Shown here one piece after another: positions 17,205 to 26,219 of a DNA stretch of 64,000 bases. Each line of letters begins with the position of its first letter. The first letter of the stretch is position 1. The position numbers and the translations under genes are program-made. The notes beneath the pieces are model-generated. The model ran no database searches, was not told the origin of the DNA, and saw only the letters and a list, made by a program, of their open reading frames with translations. The DNA is from Mammaliicoccus sciuri (GTDB lineage Bacteria > Bacillota > Bacilli > Staphylococcales > Staphylococcaceae), in the NCBI RefSeq assembly GCF_025561425.1, contig NZ_CP094824.1, forward strand, positions 1,426,001 to 1,490,000. Reading direction: 5' to 3'.

Positions 17205-17218
17205 TGTAAACGCATTCA
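17205..17218 (+). promoter_or_regulatory. Candidate cre site upstream of gnd
   Basis: TGTAAACGCATTCA matches 13 of 14 positions of the CcpA operator consensus TGWAANCGNTNWCA, with an A in place of the T at position 10. It lies about 100 bp before the gnd start. An extended -10 like TG-T-TAAAAT (17262-17270) follows at a distance that would put the operator upstream of the promoter. Confidence 0.45.
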
Positions 17219-17304
17219 TTTGAAATTAAAGACTTTATAGACGAAAAACGTATTCAAACTATGTTAAAATGTACTAGAAAATGAAAAAAAGTGAGGTTAA
17301 TTTC

Positions 17305-18708
17305 ATGACACAACAAATAGGTGTAGTTGGTTTAGCTGTAATGGGTAAAAACTTAGCTTGGAATATCGAATCACGTGGTTACTCAGTTTCAGTGTATAAC
17401 CGTTCAAAAGAGAAAGTCGACCAAATGGTTGAAGAATCACAAGGTAAAAATATACATCCAAACTATTCAATCGAAGAGTTTGTAGATTCATTAGAAAAAC
17501 CAAGAAAAATTTTACTTATGGTAAAAGCTGGTGAAGCAACAGATAAAACAATCGATAGCTTATTACCATTATTAGATAAAGGCGACATCCTTATCGATGG
17601 CGGAAACACTAACTATTTAGATACGATTCGTCGAAATCAATACTTAGATGAAAGTGGAATAAACTTCATTGGAACAGGTGTTTCAGGTGGAGAAGAAGGC
17701 GCATTAACTGGTCCTTCAATTATGCCTGGTGGTCAGAAAGAAGCTTATGAATTGGTAGCACCAATTTTAGAAAGCATTTCTGCAAAAGCAAGCGACGGTT
17801 CTCCATGTGTAACATATGTTGGTCCAGACGGTGCTGGTCACTATGTAAAAATGGTGCATAACGGTATTGAATACGCAGATATGCAATTAATCGCTGAAAG
17901 TTATGACTTAATGAAACGTGTATTACACATGGATCATAAAGAAATCGCTGAAACGTTTAAATCATGGAACGCTGGCGAATTAGAAAGTTATTTAATTGAA
18001 ATCACAGGCGAAATCTTTAATAAATTAGACGAAGATGGTACACCATTAGTTGAAAAAATTATGGATAAAGCTGGACAAAAAGGTACTGGTAAATGGACTT
18101 CAATTAATGCTTTAGAATTAGGTATTCCATTAACAATTATTACTGAATCTGTATTTGCTAGATTTATTTCTTCATTCAAAGATGAAAGAGTTAAAGCAAG
18201 CACAGCGTTTAATCCAGAAGTAACGGAGTTTGATGGTGACAAAGAAGCATTCTTAGAACAAATCAGACAAGCACTTTATATGAGTAAAATCTGTAGTTAT
18301 GCACAAGGATTTGCTCAAATGAAAACTGCTAGTGAAACAAATAACTGGAACTTAAAATTAGGTGAGTTAGCTATGATTTGGAGAGAGGGTTGTATCATCC
18401 GTGCGCAATTCTTACAAAAAATCAAAGACGCTTACGATAATGATGCATCATTAACAAACTTATTATTAGATCCTTATTTCAACGATATCGTTGCAAAATA
18501 TCAAGGTTCATTAAGAGAAGTATCAGCTACTGCAATCAAAGCAGGAATCGCAACACCTGGTTTCTCTTCAGCAATCAATTACTTTGATAGTTACCGTTCA
18601 GAAGATTTACCTGCCAACTTAATTCAAGCACAACGTGATTACTTTGGTGCACATACTTATGAACGTAAAGACAAAGAAGGTATTTTCCATACTGAATGGA
18701 CTAAATAA
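17305..18708 (+). CDS. gnd: 6-phosphogluconate dehydrogenase, decarboxylating
   Basis: Gnd oxidises 6-phosphogluconate to ribulose 5-phosphate and CO2 with reduction of NADP+, in the oxidative pentose phosphate pathway. The 467 residues begin with the Rossmann motif [16 protein letters not shown], then [21 protein letters not shown] and the catalytic Lys/Asn region [13 protein letters not shown] (about residues 181-193), and finish with the typical helical dimer domain. ATG 17305 is preferred over 17281 because GTGAGG precedes it and the upstream residues are not conserved. zwf, the preceding enzyme of the pathway, lies convergently downstream on the other strand. Confidence 0.97.
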   Translation: MTQQIGVVGLAVMGKNLAWNIESRGYSVSVYNRSKEKVDQMVEESQGKNIHPNYSIEEFVDSLEKPRKILLMVKAGEATDKTIDSLLPLLDKGDILIDGGNTNYLDTIRRNQYLDESGINFIGTGVSGGEEGALTGPSIMPGGQKEAYELVAPILESISAKASDGSPCVTYVGPDGAGHYVKMVHNGIEYADMQLIAESYDLMKRVLHMDHKEIAETFKSWNAGELESYLIEITGEIFNKLDEDGTPLVEKIMDKAGQKGTGKWTSINALELGIPLTIITESVFARFISSFKDERVKASTAFNPEVTEFDGDKEAFLEQIRQALYMSKICSYAQGFAQMKTASETNNWNLKLGELAMIWREGCIIRAQFLQKIKDAYDNDASLTNLLLDPYFNDIVAKYQGSLREVSATAIKAGIATPGFSSAINYFDSYRSEDLPANLIQAQRDYFGAHTYERKDKEGIFHTEWTK

Positions 18709-18721
18709 TAAGATATAACAA

Positions 18722-18762
18722 AACAACCCGTTATCTTCAAGAGATAGCGGGTTGTTTTTTAA
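18722..18762. terminator. Bidirectional terminator between gnd and the AraC-family gene
   Basis: ACAACCCGTTATCT pairs with AGATAGCGGGTTGT around a TCAAG loop with one G-U pair, followed by TTTTTT on the plus strand. The run of A before the stem serves the minus strand. It separates two convergent genes. Confidence 0.92.
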
Positions 18763-19619
18763 TTCATTCTTTTATGATCAATAGGTATCCAAAGTTGTAC
18801 TTTAGAAGTTTCTTGATCAAAATTAACATCAAGAGGGTAAACCTCAACATAAAAATCATCATGCAAATAAGGCATTTTAAGTTGCCATTGATTTTCAATA
18901 TGATGCCAAGCTTCACTCACTACAAAATCCAATTCACCTTGTAAATTAAACGTCGCAAAATGATGTCCAGGTAAATAGTAATTATCTAAATGACCTGGAT
19001 ATCTTTCACTAGGAACACCTACAAATACTTCGAGTCCATCTACAAGTGGTCTTCGAATAACGAATAGTTGATTAGGTTTAACATCATTATATTTAATAAA
19101 GTCTTCTATGTAATTATTCTCTAATAACATTTCTAATAAGTCAGGTATTAAAAAATGATTATCTAGTTCATTTGAATGATAATGATGATTTTTTCCTACT
19201 AACTTTAAATCATCTTTGTATTGTAATGAATAATTTAACGGTTCTGTTTCTGTAGAAGTTAATTTAATAGAGACTCTTTTTTTAATTTTAAGCATAGATT
19301 GATGTGTCTTCGTTTGTAGCGGACTTATGCCATGATATGCATTAAAATCATGAGCGAATGCATGTGCATCTCTGTATCCATACTTTAAGGCAATATCTAA
19401 AATACGTGAATGACCACTTAAAATATCAAACGCCGCTTCAGTCATTCTTCTAGCAAGTTGATATTCAATAGGTGTCATACCAATAACCATCGTAAATGAT
19501 TGGTTCAAGTGAAAAGGGGACTTTTCAACGTGATCGCTCAAAGTTTGTAAATCGATATCGCTCAATAGATGATCTTCAATGTACACAATTGCTCTTTGTA
19601 AATCTTTAATTACTTCCAA
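18759..19619 (-). CDS. AraC-family regulator with a GyrI-like effector domain
   Basis: The 286-residue protein starts with the two helix-turn-helix motifs of an AraC/XylS domain (LQTLSDHVEKSPFHLNQSF and ILDIALKYGYRDAHAFAHDF, ending with HGISPLQTK, about residues 20-105). A C-terminal half follows with the profile of GyrI/Rob-type small-molecule binding domains (VGVPSERYPG, LPGHHFATFNLQG, YVEVYPLDV). Such regulators sense drugs or metabolites. The gene lies 28 bp downstream of zwf on the same strand, so it is probably co-transcribed with it and might respond to a sugar-phosphate or redox cue, which is inference. GAGTGA before the ATG is the ribosome binding site. Confidence 0.85.
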   Translation of the reverse strand: MEVIKDLQRAIVYIEDHLLSDIDLQTLSDHVEKSPFHLNQSFTMVIGMTPIEYQLARRMTEAAFDILSGHSRILDIALKYGYRDAHAFAHDFNAYHGISPLQTKTHQSMLKIKKRVSIKLTSTETEPLNYSLQYKDDLKLVGKNHHYHSNELDNHFLIPDLLEMLLENNYIEDFIKYNDVKPNQLFVIRRPLVDGLEVFVGVPSERYPGHLDNYYLPGHHFATFNLQGELDFVVSEAWHHIENQWQLKMPYLHDDFYVEVYPLDVNFDQETSKVQLWIPIDHKRMN

Positions 19620-19647
19620 TGTTCAGTCACTCCTGTTGGCAGAAAGA

Positions 19648-21132
19648 TTAGTTAATATCGTCCCACCATTTAAATCCATCAATAGACAATAATAATTGAC
19701 TCTTAATCGGTCCATTAGTACCCGCTCTATAATTAGGGAACGGTGCTTTATCATTGTCCCACACATTTTGTATCACATCTACATATTTCCATGTTGCTTT
19801 TAATTCTTCCCAATGCGTAAAGTTTGTTGAATCACCTTTAAGACAGTCGAAGATTAAGTTCTCATATGCATCAACTGTATTCATTTTATCTTGTGCACTC
19901 ATTGCGTATGATAATTGAACAGGTTCTGTTTCTATACCTTGAACTTGTTTTTTAGCATTTAAATGTAGTGAAAGACCTTCATTAGGTTGAATATTAATGA
20001 CAAGTAAATTAGATTCTAGTTCTGAATCACGTTGATAATATAAATTCATTGGTACTTCTTTGAATTCAACAACGACTTGAATACCTTTTTTCTTCATTCT
20101 TTTACCAGTTCTAATAAAGAATGGAACGCCAGCCCATCTGAAATTATCTATCAATACTTTACCAGCAACGAAAGTAGGGGTATTAGAGTCTTCTGCTACT
20201 TTATCTTCTTCTCTATAGCTTCGAACTTCTTCGCCTTCAATTTGACCTTTATCATATTGTCCTCGAACAAAGTTCTGTTTAACTTCAGACTCATCTAATG
20301 CTCTAATTGAACGCAATACTTTTACTTTTTCATTTCTAACATCTTCACTGTTTAGACTAATAGGTGGTTCCATTGCTAATAAAGCAACCATTTGTAACAT
20401 ATGGTTTTGGAACATATCTTTTAATGCACCACTATTTTCATAGTATCCACCACGATCTTCTACACCTAATATTTCAGATGATGTTACTTGAATATTAGAA
20501 ATATATTTATTATTCCATAATGGTTCGAACATCGCATTCGCAAATCTTAACACTTCGATATTCTGTACCATATCTTTACCTAAATAATGGTCGATTCTGT
20601 AAATTTCTTCTTCTTTAAATGAACGTCTAATTTGTTCATTTAATTCTTCAGCAGATGCTAAATCTGTGCCGAAAGGTTTTTCGATAATTAAACGTTTGAA
20701 ACCGTCAGTATCTGTTAAACCTGAAGATTTTAAGAAATCTGTAACAGTTCCAAAGAATTGAGGTGCCATTGCTAAATAAAATAATCGATTACCTTCTAAT
20801 TGATATTGTTCATTTAACTCATTTGAAAAAGCTAATAATTCTTCATAACTAGAAGGGTCACTAACATCGTGCGATTGATAAAACACATGTTCCATAAATT
20901 CATCTAACTTGTCTGTATTCTGTACATGTTTCTCTACTGAAGCTTTAATTTCATTTCTGAACTTTTCAGTAGTCCAATCTCTTCGACCAACACCAATTAT
21001 TGCGATGTGCTCGTCTAATTGATTTTGTTGATATAAATGAAAAATAGATGGGAATAATTTACGGTGACTTAAATCACCTGTAGCCCCAAATATTGTAATT
21101 AAGCATGGAATATTTCTAGTTTCGGTTGTCAT
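19648..21132 (-). CDS. zwf: Glucose-6-phosphate 1-dehydrogenase
   Basis: Zwf makes 6-phosphogluconolactone and NADPH from glucose 6-phosphate, the entry step of the oxidative pentose phosphate pathway. Normal length, 494 residues. The nucleotide motif is TIFGATGDLSHRKLFPS (about residues 13-29), the active-site signature RIDHYLGKDMVQN contains the catalytic His and Lys, and the substrate-binding EKPFG also appears. It is transcribed divergently from rnz and followed by an AraC-family gene. In B. subtilis gndA and zwf are neighbours too, but there they run in the same direction; here zwf is inverted. Confidence 0.97.
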   Translation of the reverse strand: MTTETRNIPCLITIFGATGDLSHRKLFPSIFHLYQQNQLDEHIAIIGVGRRDWTTEKFRNEIKASVEKHVQNTDKLDEFMEHVFYQSHDVSDPSSYEELLAFSNELNEQYQLEGNRLFYLAMAPQFFGTVTDFLKSSGLTDTDGFKRLIIEKPFGTDLASAEELNEQIRRSFKEEEIYRIDHYLGKDMVQNIEVLRFANAMFEPLWNNKYISNIQVTSSEILGVEDRGGYYENSGALKDMFQNHMLQMVALLAMEPPISLNSEDVRNEKVKVLRSIRALDESEVKQNFVRGQYDKGQIEGEEVRSYREEDKVAEDSNTPTFVAGKVLIDNFRWAGVPFFIRTGKRMKKKGIQVVVEFKEVPMNLYYQRDSELESNLLVINIQPNEGLSLHLNAKKQVQGIETEPVQLSYAMSAQDKMNTVDAYENLIFDCLKGDSTNFTHWEELKATWKYVDVIQNVWDNDKAPFPNYRAGTNGPIKSQLLLSIDGFKWWDDIN

Positions 21133-21327
21133 TTATTTACCTCGATTCTCTAACTTTTTCACAATTTACAATATTAATTATTATAACATGTTAGTGATTG
21201 ATATTCTTCCATTTGAACTGTTAAATTTTCAATTTATTCAGTAAGTTGTATAATCATCATCATTTTTATGTATTTTTATAAATCATTGTACGATACATGT
21301 TATAATAATATCGTAAGGAGGAAGACG

Positions 21328-22245
21328 ATGGAACTCACATTTTTAGGCACAAGTGCCGGATTACCGACTAAAGAAAGAAATACACAATCAATTGCCTTTA
21401 ATTGCCTACCTCACGTCAATCAACTATGGTTATTTGATGTTGGTGAAGCAACTCAACATCGAATATTACATACTGGCATTAAACTTGGCAAAATAAGTCA
21501 TATATTTATTACGCACTTACATGGTGACCATATATTTGGATTACCTGGATTATTAACAAGTCGTTCCTTCCAAGGTGGTAAAGATAAACCTTTAACAATA
21601 ATTGGCCCTAAAGGTATAGCAAAGTTTATACAAACGGCATTAGAAATTTCTCAATCAAATTTAAATTATCCGATAACAGTAAATGAATTCAACACGGAAA
21701 CCGAACTTAATATCGATGGCTTTCATATTAAAGCTTTACCTTTAAAACACGGTATATTATCTGTCGGTTATCGCATCACAGCACCTGATATTGAAGGGAA
21801 GCTTGATGTTGAAAAACTTAAAGCAATCGGAATTGAGCCAGGACCAAAATATCAAGAAGTAAAAGCAAACGAAACTTTTGAATACGAAAATCAAACTTAT
21901 CAATCTAAAGATTTCAAAGGTCCTAAGAAAAAGGGCAAAGTGATTACAATCTTTGGTGATACGATGCCATGTCAAAACGAACATATCCTTGCTCAAGATG
22001 CAGACGTTATTGTTCATGAAACAACGTATATCGAAGGCGATAAAAAATTAGCGAATTCTTATTATCATAGTCATATTGAAGATGTCTTTCAATTAATGAC
22101 TGATGTTAATGTAAAAAAAGGTCTATTCACACATTTATCTAATCGATATGAATTAGAAGATATTCAAACAGTTGAAGCCACATTGCGTTCAGCTGTAAAT
22201 CATGACTTTAAATTTGTAAAAGATTATGACCAATTTCAAATATAA
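21328..22245 (+). CDS. rnz: Ribonuclease Z (tRNA 3' processing endonuclease)
   Basis: RNase Z of the metallo-beta-lactamase fold cuts tRNA precursors after the discriminator base, mainly those without an encoded CCA. In 305 residues, the N-terminus [18 protein letters not shown] is characteristic, as is the zinc motif [16 protein letters not shown] (HxHxDH), with GDT and HSH further metal ligands near the end. ATG 21328 follows TAAGGAGGA; an in-frame ATG at 21268 would add unrelated residues that overlap the promoter region shared with zwf. B. subtilis rnz is likewise next to zwf. Confidence 0.95.
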   Translation: MELTFLGTSAGLPTKERNTQSIAFNCLPHVNQLWLFDVGEATQHRILHTGIKLGKISHIFITHLHGDHIFGLPGLLTSRSFQGGKDKPLTIIGPKGIAKFIQTALEISQSNLNYPITVNEFNTETELNIDGFHIKALPLKHGILSVGYRITAPDIEGKLDVEKLKAIGIEPGPKYQEVKANETFEYENQTYQSKDFKGPKKKGKVITIFGDTMPCQNEHILAQDADVIVHETTYIEGDKKLANSYYHSHIEDVFQLMTDVNVKKGLFTHLSNRYELEDIQTVEATLRSAVNHDFKFVKDYDQFQI

Positions 22246-22290
22246 AAAACATCTCATCTTATATGTATTTTAAGATGAGATGTTTTTTTG
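22243..22290. terminator. Bidirectional terminator between rnz and proC
   Basis: AAAACATCTCATCTTA is complementary to TAAGATGAGATGTTTT across a short loop, with A- and T-runs on the two sides. It serves the convergent rnz and proC genes. Confidence 0.92.
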
Positions 22291-22302
22291 TAACTTATTT
22301 AA

Positions 22303-23118
22303 TTAATCTTCATCCGCTTCTGCAAGTTCGATACTTCTCTTAACAGCTGCGTTTAAACAATCTAAGAAAATAGCTTCAATGTCATGGTTGCTTAACGCAT
22401 TTAAACCAGCTTGCGTTGTACCACCTTTAGACGTAATATTTTTTCGTAATTGATCCATTTTTAAATCAGAGCGTTCGATCATTTTACCAGTACCAATAAT
22501 CAACTCTTTAATAGACTCTTCAACTTGAGATTGTTCAATGCCTAATTTAGTACCAGCATTTACATATTGTTCAAATACGTGATATAAGAATGCAGGTCCA
22601 CTACCAGTGATAGCTGTCACTTGGTGTAAATGGTCTTCTTTAACTTCTAATGCTGTACCGAAAGCTTCAATAAGCGTCAATACTTCTTGCTTAGAATTAG
22701 GATCAAAGTTTGTAGAGAAACTAATACCTGTTACTGAATGACCAACGTGTGCATTCGTATTTGGCATAATTCTAGCAATTGGATTATCAGCTTGTAAATT
22801 ATCTCTAATATAACTAATTGGTAAACCAGCCATAATTGAAATGAATTTATTATCACTCGTTATGAAAGGTTTAATGCGTTCAGCTAATTTTAAGAAATCA
22901 TAAGGTTTTGTACTTAAGAATACATAATCTGCATCTTTCAACAATTCTTCATCATCATAACTATAGCTAACGCCTAAAGCTTCATGATAACTTTCCAATG
23001 CTTCTTGGTTCGACTTATTTGTTAAATAAATATTTTCAGGTTCAATCGACTTACTGTTAACAATTCCAGTGAATATCGCGTTTGCCATATTACCAGATCC
23101 ATAAAACACAATTTTCAT
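22303..23118 (-). CDS. proC: Pyrroline-5-carboxylate reductase
   Basis: ProC reduces 1-pyrroline-5-carboxylate to proline with NAD(P)H. The 271-residue protein starts MKIVFYGSGNMANAIF (Rossmann motif) and contains VFLSTKPYDF, IARIMPNTNAHVG and the family signature ITGSGPAFLYHVFEQYVNAG, plus the C-terminal TSKGGTTQAGLNAL. The ATG at 23118 fits the family N-terminus better than one at 23139, which would add seven residues. B. subtilis has the paralogue proI (yqjO) in this neighbourhood. It reads toward rnz. Confidence 0.95.
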   Translation of the reverse strand: MKIVFYGSGNMANAIFTGIVNSKSIEPENIYLTNKSNQEALESYHEALGVSYSYDDEELLKDADYVFLSTKPYDFLKLAERIKPFITSDNKFISIMAGLPISYIRDNLQADNPIARIMPNTNAHVGHSVTGISFSTNFDPNSKQEVLTLIEAFGTALEVKEDHLHQVTAITGSGPAFLYHVFEQYVNAGTKLGIEQSQVEESIKELIIGTGKMIERSDLKMDQLRKNITSKGGTTQAGLNALSNHDIEAIFLDCLNAAVKRSIELAEADED

Positions 23119-23257
23119 AATAATATCACTCACTTCCATATGAATTCATTTTAATTATAAAGAAATATAATCTTATGTCAAAATTGCTTGTATCGTATTT
23201 AGTTTTTTTGAAGTGTTATGATACATTATACATAACAATGAATAAAGGATGAGTTAA

Positions 23258-24013
23258 ATGATCGGTAAACATTATTTATTAACTGGTGCCTCAGGTTCAC
23301 TAGGGGAGAGCTTGATACAATCATTGAATAATCATGGTGCTTACGTTTCTATAATTGTAAGAAATAAGGATAAAGCCAATCATTTAATGACGACATATAA
23401 AAATATTAAAGAAGTCTTTATACTAGATATGAATGACACCGCGCAAGTCGAACAATTTAATCTTGCACAGAAAAATACGTATGATGGGATTATTAATAAC
23501 GCTGGGTTAGGTTACTTTAAATCTAACGAGGCACATACAAATGAGGAAATTAAGGACATTTATCATACGAATCTCGTTAATTTAATTATTCTTCTGAATC
23601 GTATATTACCTTATTTAAAAAGAGGGGCATCAATCATTAATATATCATCGATTTCTTCTAAAGTAACAACGCCATACGGTAGCCATTATGCAGCGTCAAA
23701 AGCAGCTTTAAGTAGTTTCACAAATGCTTTAAGACTTGAACGCGAAGATTTACATGTACTTAATGTCAATCCGGGACCTTTCAAATCACAATTTCATACT
23801 AAAGCAGACCCTACAGGTAACTTTGAAAAGCTCACATCTCAAATACAACTTAATGTAGAAGATTTAAGCGAACAAATTGTTAAAAGTATGATTAAAAGAA
23901 AAATTGAAATAAATGAACCAAAATGGATGGATTTAGGATTGAGATTTTATCAATTAGCACCTCGTACATTTGAAAAATTATTTAAACAAAGTTTTTTAAG
24001 TAAAAAAATATAA
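23258..24013 (+). CDS. yqjQ: Short-chain dehydrogenase/reductase (YqjQ-like)
   Basis: A classical SDR of 251 residues: cofactor motif TGASGSLGESL (about residues 8-18), NNAGLGYFKS, the catalytic Ser in INISSISS and the catalytic pair YAASK (in HYAASKAALSSFTNALR), and NPGPFKSQF after the active site. The C-terminus carries a basic amphipathic stretch. The order after proC corresponds to B. subtilis yqjQ. The substrate is unknown; an oxidoreductase acting on a small alcohol or ketone is the most that can be said. Confidence 0.85.
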   Translation: MIGKHYLLTGASGSLGESLIQSLNNHGAYVSIIVRNKDKANHLMTTYKNIKEVFILDMNDTAQVEQFNLAQKNTYDGIINNAGLGYFKSNEAHTNEEIKDIYHTNLVNLIILLNRILPYLKRGASIINISSISSKVTTPYGSHYAASKAALSSFTNALRLEREDLHVLNVNPGPFKSQFHTKADPTGNFEKLTSQIQLNVEDLSEQIVKSMIKRKIEINEPKWMDLGLRFYQLAPRTFEKLFKQSFLSKKI

Positions 24014-24054
24014 CAAGAGTCTGGGAATATTAATTTTCTCCCAGACTCTTTACT
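24014..24054. terminator. Bidirectional terminator between the SDR and aldo/keto reductase genes
   Basis: AAGAGTCTGGGA (24015-24026) and TCCCAGACTCTT (24039-24050) form a perfect 12-bp stem with a 12-base AT-rich loop. It lies between two convergent genes. Confidence 0.9.
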
Positions 24055-24055
24055 T

Positions 24056-24967
24056 TTAAACTAAGTCATTTGTGTATTCAATATTTTTAACGATTGAACG
24101 AGCGTGCTTAATTTGATCTTCTGATAATGTTCCATTATAACTTTGGATACTCTCAGCTAATTGCTCTGGTGAACTTGCACCTGTAATAATAGAGCCAAGT
24201 GCGTCAAATGATTTCAAATAATTAAATGTAACATTTGATAAGTCATCATATTCTTTATTCAGTTGAGAAATGGTATCGGATAAATCATTATAATTGTATT
24301 CAAGTAAGCCATCTTTAAATTTACGAGCTAATACTTCGTTTGATTTATGAGTTAATAACCCCTTAAAAACAGGACCTCTTGCTAATATTTTGACGCCATG
24401 TTCGTTAATCTTTTCTAAAAGACTTTCAGGACGATTATCTAATATACTAAACTGCATCATAATTGTTTCGATATTACTGTTTTTCAAATAATAATCAATA
24501 ACATTAGGTCTAATTGACGAAATACCATATGCTTTTATAAGGCCTTGTTCTTTTAATCTTTCAAATGCTTCTATTGTTTCATCTTTGTTATCTTCAATCG
24601 TACCGCCATGTAACATATATAAATCTAATTGTTCAAAATCTAATCTTTGTAAAGATTCTTTAATGCTTTTCATAATGTGTTCTTTTGAAGGATCCCAAAA
24701 GTGTTCTTGTTTATCTTTATCAAAATGATTACCGACTTTTGATCCAATGACAATATCTTGTTGATCTTGATATTTCTTCAAAAGTTGTCCTACGATTTTT
24801 TCATTCTCACCATAATCATATAAATCCGCAGTATCAAAATATGTGATACCTTGTTTGATTGCTTCATCAACAATTGTTTCTGCATGGTTGATATCAGTTC
24901 CTAGACTCATACAACCTAATCCGACTTCTGAAATTTCAATGCCACTTTTCAATGTATTCTTTTGCAT
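24056..24967 (-). CDS. Aldo/keto reductase family oxidoreductase
   Basis: A 303-residue NADP-dependent (beta/alpha)8 barrel reductase. The catalytic tetrad is recognisable: Asp and Tyr in YFDTADLYDYGENEKIVGQ (about residues 42-60), Lys in VIGSKVGNH, and His in LYMLHGG. Close in style to the YqkF/oxidoreductases found beside nudF in Bacillus. AAAGGAGC precedes the ATG on the minus strand. The physiological substrate is unknown. It is transcribed divergently from nudF, with about 75 bp between them. Confidence 0.88.
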   Translation of the reverse strand: MQKNTLKSGIEISEVGLGCMSLGTDINHAETIVDEAIKQGITYFDTADLYDYGENEKIVGQLLKKYQDQQDIVIGSKVGNHFDKDKQEHFWDPSKEHIMKSIKESLQRLDFEQLDLYMLHGGTIEDNKDETIEAFERLKEQGLIKAYGISSIRPNVIDYYLKNSNIETIMMQFSILDNRPESLLEKINEHGVKILARGPVFKGLLTHKSNEVLARKFKDGLLEYNYNDLSDTISQLNKEYDDLSNVTFNYLKSFDALGSIITGASSPEQLAESIQSYNGTLSEDQIKHARSIVKNIEYTNDLV

Positions 24968-25044
24968 ATTGAAGCTCCTTTCGCTACACTTTATTTATTA
25001 AGTTTACCAGATAAATTATTTTAATGAAAAGAGGCACACTTATA

Positions 25045-25587
25045 ATGAAACTAACTGAAGAAACGATTTCGAAAGAAACGATATATGATGGTCGTATTAT
25101 TAAGCTGGAAAAACATCAAGTAACGCTTCCAGATGGCCAAACGAGCGAACGCGAAGTCGTATTACATAATGGTGCAGTATCTGTATTAGCAATAACACCA
25201 GACAATGAAGTATTAGTGGTTGAACAATATAGAAAAGCAATGGAAAAGACTTTAATCGAAATTCCTGCTGGCAAATTAGAAGTAGGTGAGGAACGTGAGT
25301 CAGCTGCACTGAGAGAATTAGAAGAAGAAACAGGATACGTTGCAGACGAACTCGAACTCATTGGTGAAGTATATGGATGTCCAGGGTTCTGTAATGAAAA
25401 AGTAAGTATTTATATCGCGAAAGGTTTAAAAGAAGGAAAAGTGAATTTAGATGAGGATGAGTTCTTAAATTTAACTAAAATTCCCATCGAACAAATACAG
25501 TCATTATTATCAGAACATAAAATTGAAGATGCCAAAACAATGATTGCCTTCCAATACTTATTATTAAATTATAATCATTCTAAATAA
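25045..25587 (+). CDS. nudF: ADP-ribose pyrophosphatase (Nudix hydrolase NudF)
   Basis: NudF hydrolyses ADP-ribose to AMP and ribose 5-phosphate, clearing toxic nucleotide sugars. The 180-residue protein carries an unbroken Nudix box (G-x5-E-x7-REL-x-EE-x-G) in GKLEVGEERES...RELEEETGYV, about residues 77-100, followed by the family's YGCPGFCNEKV. I start at ATG 25045, which is preceded by AAAAGAGG at 10 bases; the ATG at 25024 overlaps that site. B. subtilis nudF (yqkG) also lies upstream of fur and xerD. Confidence 0.93.
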   Translation: MKLTEETISKETIYDGRIIKLEKHQVTLPDGQTSEREVVLHNGAVSVLAITPDNEVLVVEQYRKAMEKTLIEIPAGKLEVGEERESAALRELEEETGYVADELELIGEVYGCPGFCNEKVSIYIAKGLKEGKVNLDEDEFLNLTKIPIEQIQSLLSEHKIEDAKTMIAFQYLLLNYNHSK

Positions 25588-25652
25588 AATGATATTTATT
25601 CTTGCTTTTTGGGAAGATTATTGGTATTTTAGTATACGAATACATTACTAAT

Positions 25653-25667
25653 TGATAATGATTATTT
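25653..25667 (+). promoter_or_regulatory. Fur/PerR box upstream of fur
   Basis: TGATAATGATTATTT matches 13 of 15 positions of the Fur-box core TGATAATNATTATCA and also resembles the related PerR box. It is 20 bp before the fur start codon, a position suited to autoregulation; in B. subtilis fur is controlled by PerR. Which of the two proteins binds cannot be decided from sequence. Confidence 0.7.
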
Positions 25668-25687
25668 TTTAGAAAGAAGGTGTCAAG

Positions 25688-26128
25688 TTGGAAGAACGCA
25701 TACAACGTGTGAAAGAACAATTACACAAAGCTTCCTACAAACTAACTCCGCAAAGAGAAGCGACAGTTAGAGTATTACTTGAGAATGAAGCCGATCATTT
25801 AAGTGCAGAGGACGTTTACCTAAAAGTTAAAGATAAGGCACCTGAGATTGGTCTCGCAACTGTCTATCGTACGTTAGAACTATTAGCAGAATTAAAAGTA
25901 GTCGACAAAATAAACTTTGGTGATGGTGTTGCTAGATTCGATTTAAGAAAAGAAGGGGCAAAACATTTTCACCACCATATGGTATGCATGGAATGTGGCG
26001 CAGTCGATGAAATCGAAGAAGATTTATTAGAAGACGTAGAACGTCGTGTTGAAAAAGAATTTAACTTTAAAATTTTAGACCATCGATTAACTTTTCATGG
26101 TATTTGTCATAGATGTCACGAAGAATAA
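25688..26128 (+). CDS. fur: Ferric uptake regulator Fur
   Basis: Fur represses iron acquisition genes when Fe2+ is plentiful. The 146-residue protein has the winged helix (KLTPQREATVRVLLE, IGLATVYRTLELLAEL), the metal-binding HFHHHMVC, and two CxxC pairs (CMEC near residue 99, CHRC near residue 141) for the structural zinc. It starts with TTG at 25688 after GAAAGAAGG. B. subtilis fur (yqkL) has the same neighbours nudF and xerD, which argues for Fur and against PerR or Zur. A Fur-type box stands just upstream and a terminator follows. Confidence 0.93.
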   Translation: MEERIQRVKEQLHKASYKLTPQREATVRVLLENEADHLSAEDVYLKVKDKAPEIGLATVYRTLELLAELKVVDKINFGDGVARFDLRKEGAKHFHHHMVCMECGAVDEIEEDLLEDVERRVEKEFNFKILDHRLTFHGICHRCHEE

Positions 26129-26137
26129 ATCTATAAT

Positions 26138-26187
26138 GGACGTTACTAAATGAAGTTTTATACTGATTTTAGTGATGTCTTTTTTTA
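26138..26187 (+). terminator. Terminator after fur
   Basis: GACGTTACTAAA (26139-26150) pairs with TTTAGTGATGTC (26168-26179) with G-U pairs, followed by seven T. It separates fur from xerD. Confidence 0.85.
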
Positions 26188-26219
26188 TGGTAAAATAATG
26201 ACAACAATGAGGTGAATTC

